A stretch of 64,000 nucleotides of DNA from contig JBHENC010000011.1 of the NCBI GenBank assembly GCA_046262295.1, positions 62,001 through 126,000 on the forward strand, written 5' to 3'. Positions within the stretch are counted from its first letter, which is position 1; every line of letters begins with the position of its first letter. The notes beneath the pieces were generated by a model. That model made no database searches, had not been told where the DNA came from, and was given only the letters and a program-made list of their open reading frames with translations. Shown in pieces: positions 62,187 to 64,000 of this stretch. Position numbers and translations under genes: made by a program. The stretch is from JBHENC01 sp046262295. Its GTDB lineage: Bacteria > Acidobacteriota > Blastocatellia > Pyrinomonadales > Pyrinomonadaceae.

Positions 62187-64000
62187 TCACTGTTCGATAC
62201 TGCCGCAGATACTGTCATTACGAGTGATCGCAGAGCTGAATCTGTCCTGATACTCTGCACTTGTGATAAAGGCGCAGACCATCCCCCGGTAGTTGTTTGC
62301 CACACGGTTGTTCAAGACGTTCAACCAGAAGTTAAAGCCGCCATCTTCCGGGTCACGCCTTAGATAACCGAAATACTGCATCGTCACAAATGCCTTGTTG
62401 TACTCTGCCGCTTGGAACGCACTGTTTTCCGCTACCTGCCGCACCACAACGGCTCGCCCGCTTGCTTGCAGTGTCGAAAGCAATGCCGCACGCTGCGACG
62501 TGAGATCAACCGCTCCATTTGTTTCGGTTCTAACAGTAGCAATCAATCCATCAATGAACGCATCAGGTGTCATGCTGGCCGGATACTTGGCGAGAAACTC
62601 CGCGCGCTGCACAAACAGATTGGCAAACTGCTGCTTGCTGGCTTCCAGTTGGCTCGCCTCCGGGTTAATGCGTGCACGGTCGGGCAGAAATTGCGCATAC
62701 GAAGGTCTTTGTCCATACGCCGCCTTGTACATCCGGTAGACGTAGTTGCCGGTTAGTTGAAACTCCTGCTCGATGAAGAAGGCTGCCGAGACGGAGACGC
62801 GCTTTGAGTTGAGGCACACCTGATCGGTCGGGCTGCACGAGGTGATCAAAGATGACCAGAAGGCGAGACCTCCGTCATCCGGCGCACGGTTAAGGAAATC
62901 CGCATATTGCTGATTAACAAAGGAGGAGGTGGCATCAATGGGATTCGTGGCTGGTTGTGCCGTATCATTGTCGGTAATAGTCAGAACCGCCGTGCTTTGA
63001 CTGCCTAGCTCAGCTCCGACGGGGTTGGAGAGCGAAAGGTTCACGGTGCGGTTGCCATCCACCCGCGCATTATCTGTGACGAGCACGGTGAATGTCTTGC
63101 TCACTTCTCCGGCAGCAAAGCTAAGCGTCCCTGATGCTAAAGTGTAATCGCTGCGTTGATGTGCCGTACTATCGCTGGTCGCGTAATCCACCGAGGCTGG
63201 CGTTGACGCATCGACGATGCGTGTGACTGTAATTGTGGCGCTGCCTGCATTCTCTGAGACCTGATAGCTGGAGTCACTAAACTGTACTAATTTAGGTACC
63301 TCAGCAATGACGATCTGCACCGAGGTGGAGGAAATGGCGCCATTGTAATTAGGGTTACCCGCAAACGATCCAACCACCGCATAAGTGCCTACATTGACCG
63401 GCACAGCGCTTGACCCATTATAGGTAAATGTAGGTGTACCAAGATTCTCGCTGTTCACACCAACAACTGCTCCGGTTGCGGGATGCGAATTACCGTCGTA
63501 GGTGTATGTACCGCCTGTGACGTTTATCGTTGGGGTTGCCTTCAACACATTAAGCGAGACGCTCCTGGGTGTGGACTGATAATGTGTTGTATCTGTCGGC
63601 ATAAAGGTTACGGAAAGCGTCTGACCCGGTCCGGCAGCGAGTTGTGTGCCATTTGGCGGCGTGTACACAAAGTTACCCGGCACATTGGCGGCGGCGTTAA
63701 GTTGTGCGTTGCCTAAAGCCGTGCCGTAAGTAATGTCAGGCGGATTACTCCATGTGATCGTAGGAGTACCCTTACTGATAACGAGTGTGCCGGTGGCGCT
63801 CCCCTGATAATTCGGATCATTGATAGTAGCCGACACGTCATACGAACCAACGTTGACTGGACTCGTGACAGGTTGATTATTTTGGCTATAACTTAATGTG
63901 ACATTAAGACCAATAGGAGAAGTCACAGGGGTGGCGCTCTTCGGATTACCGTCATAAGCTTGTGTAAGATTGCCCAAGGTGATCTGAGCCTGTCCCTTCA
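62187..64000 (-). CDS. MBG / Calx-beta / DUF4214 surface protein (5' end outside window)
   Basis: The frame is open to the right edge, so the N-terminus is missing. From the edge inward: at least three MBG repeats (LTQAYDGNPKSATPVTSPIG, SKGTPTITWSNPPDITYGT, TINVTGGTYTYDGNSHPATG), a Calx-beta domain (VQFSDSSYQVSENAGSATIT, FTVLVTDNARVDGNRTVNLS), then DUF4214 (SSFVNQQYADFLNRAPDDGG and YFGYLRRDPEDGGFNFWL). Such proteins are large secreted or surface proteins of this phylum. The protein ends at 62187. Confidence 0.85.
   Translation of the reverse strand, partial: KGQAQITLGNLTQAYDGNPKSATPVTSPIGLNVTLSYSQNNQPVTSPVNVGSYDVSATINDPNYQGSATGTLVISKGTPTITWSNPPDITYGTALGNAQLNAAANVPGNFVYTPPNGTQLAAGPGQTLSVTFMPTDTTHYQSTPRSVSLNVLKATPTINVTGGTYTYDGNSHPATGAVVGVNSENLGTPTFTYNGSSAVPVNVGTYAVVGSFAGNPNYNGAISSTSVQIVIAEVPKLVQFSDSSYQVSENAGSATITVTRIVDASTPASVDYATSDSTAHQRSDYTLASGTLSFAAGEVSKTFTVLVTDNARVDGNRTVNLSLSNPVGAELGSQSTAVLTITDNDTAQPATNPIDATSSFVNQQYADFLNRAPDDGGLAFWSSLITSCSPTDQVCLNSKRVSVSAAFFIEQEFQLTGNYVYRMYKAAYGQRPSYAQFLPDRARINPEASQLEASKQQFANLFVQRAEFLAKYPASMTPDAFIDGLIATVRTETNGAVDLTSQRAALLSTLQASGRAVVVRQVAENSAFQAAEYNKAFVTMQYFGYLRRDPEDGGFNFWLNVLNNRVANNYRGMVCAFITSAEYQDRFSSAITRNDSICGSIEQ

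Overview
The window is 64 kb of moderately GC-rich, densely coded bacterial chromosome. Several traits together point to Acidobacteriota, most likely the Blastocatellia side (inference, no database search was possible): a fused aroD-aroE gene, a CBM9/DUF5916 outer-membrane-type protein, paired M16 peptidases, Ser/Thr kinase-TPR proteins, asparagine/threonine-rich lipoproteins, a Calx-beta/MBG/DUF4214 secreted protein, and LpxC (an outer membrane). One run of ten N and two single-gene frameshifts show a draft-quality assembly or real gene decay.

Layout. 0-4.6 kb: a defence/addiction island on the minus strand, made of a frameshifted Eco57I-type restriction-modification gene followed by three small two-gene modules (DUF6883/DUF4926, RelE/Phd, antitoxin/VapC). 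Degenerate copies of the 3' end of the RM gene separate the modules. 4.9-17.4 kb: a degenerate GGDEF pair, a PQQ-type propeller, a lipoprotein, a kinase-TPR protein, two M16 peptidase genes and a DUF5916 protein. 17.5-22.6 kb: an ECF sigma / anti-sigma / DUF4097 operon, plus a second unit (HExxH protein, DUF4097) that carries the same bipartite promoter as the sigma gene. 22.8-26.4 kb: heme genes hemE-hemH-hemG/hemY. 26.4-30 kb: DUF58 and MoxR genes, a pilin, tRNA-Val. 30.3-36.3 kb: propeller protein, ThiF/MoeB, aroDE, cysK. 36.6-48.4 kb: secreted and zinc-ribbon proteins, rlmB, small proteins, NYN, DUF2203, RDD, and an rqcH-like gene broken by the gap. 48.7-51.3 kb: a lipocalin-like protein and hemL. 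51.4-53.5 kb: a BrnT/BrnA-like toxin-antitoxin pair next to two integron-type gene cassettes with recognisable attC sites. 53.6-64 kb: histidine kinase, polA, lpxC, secreted proteins, a transposase/receiver chimera, an S41 protease and the start-truncated Calx-beta/DUF4214 protein.

The most notable signals are (1) two integron cassettes without an integrase in view, in which each R'' box is the exact complement of the cassette's own leading bases and contains the stop codon of the gene; (2) the tail-duplication island downstream of the RM gene, which makes DUF6883/DUF4926 a candidate addiction module by position; and (3) the shared ECF promoter at 19.9 and 22.55 kb. Most remaining genes are housekeeping or common secreted-protein genes.
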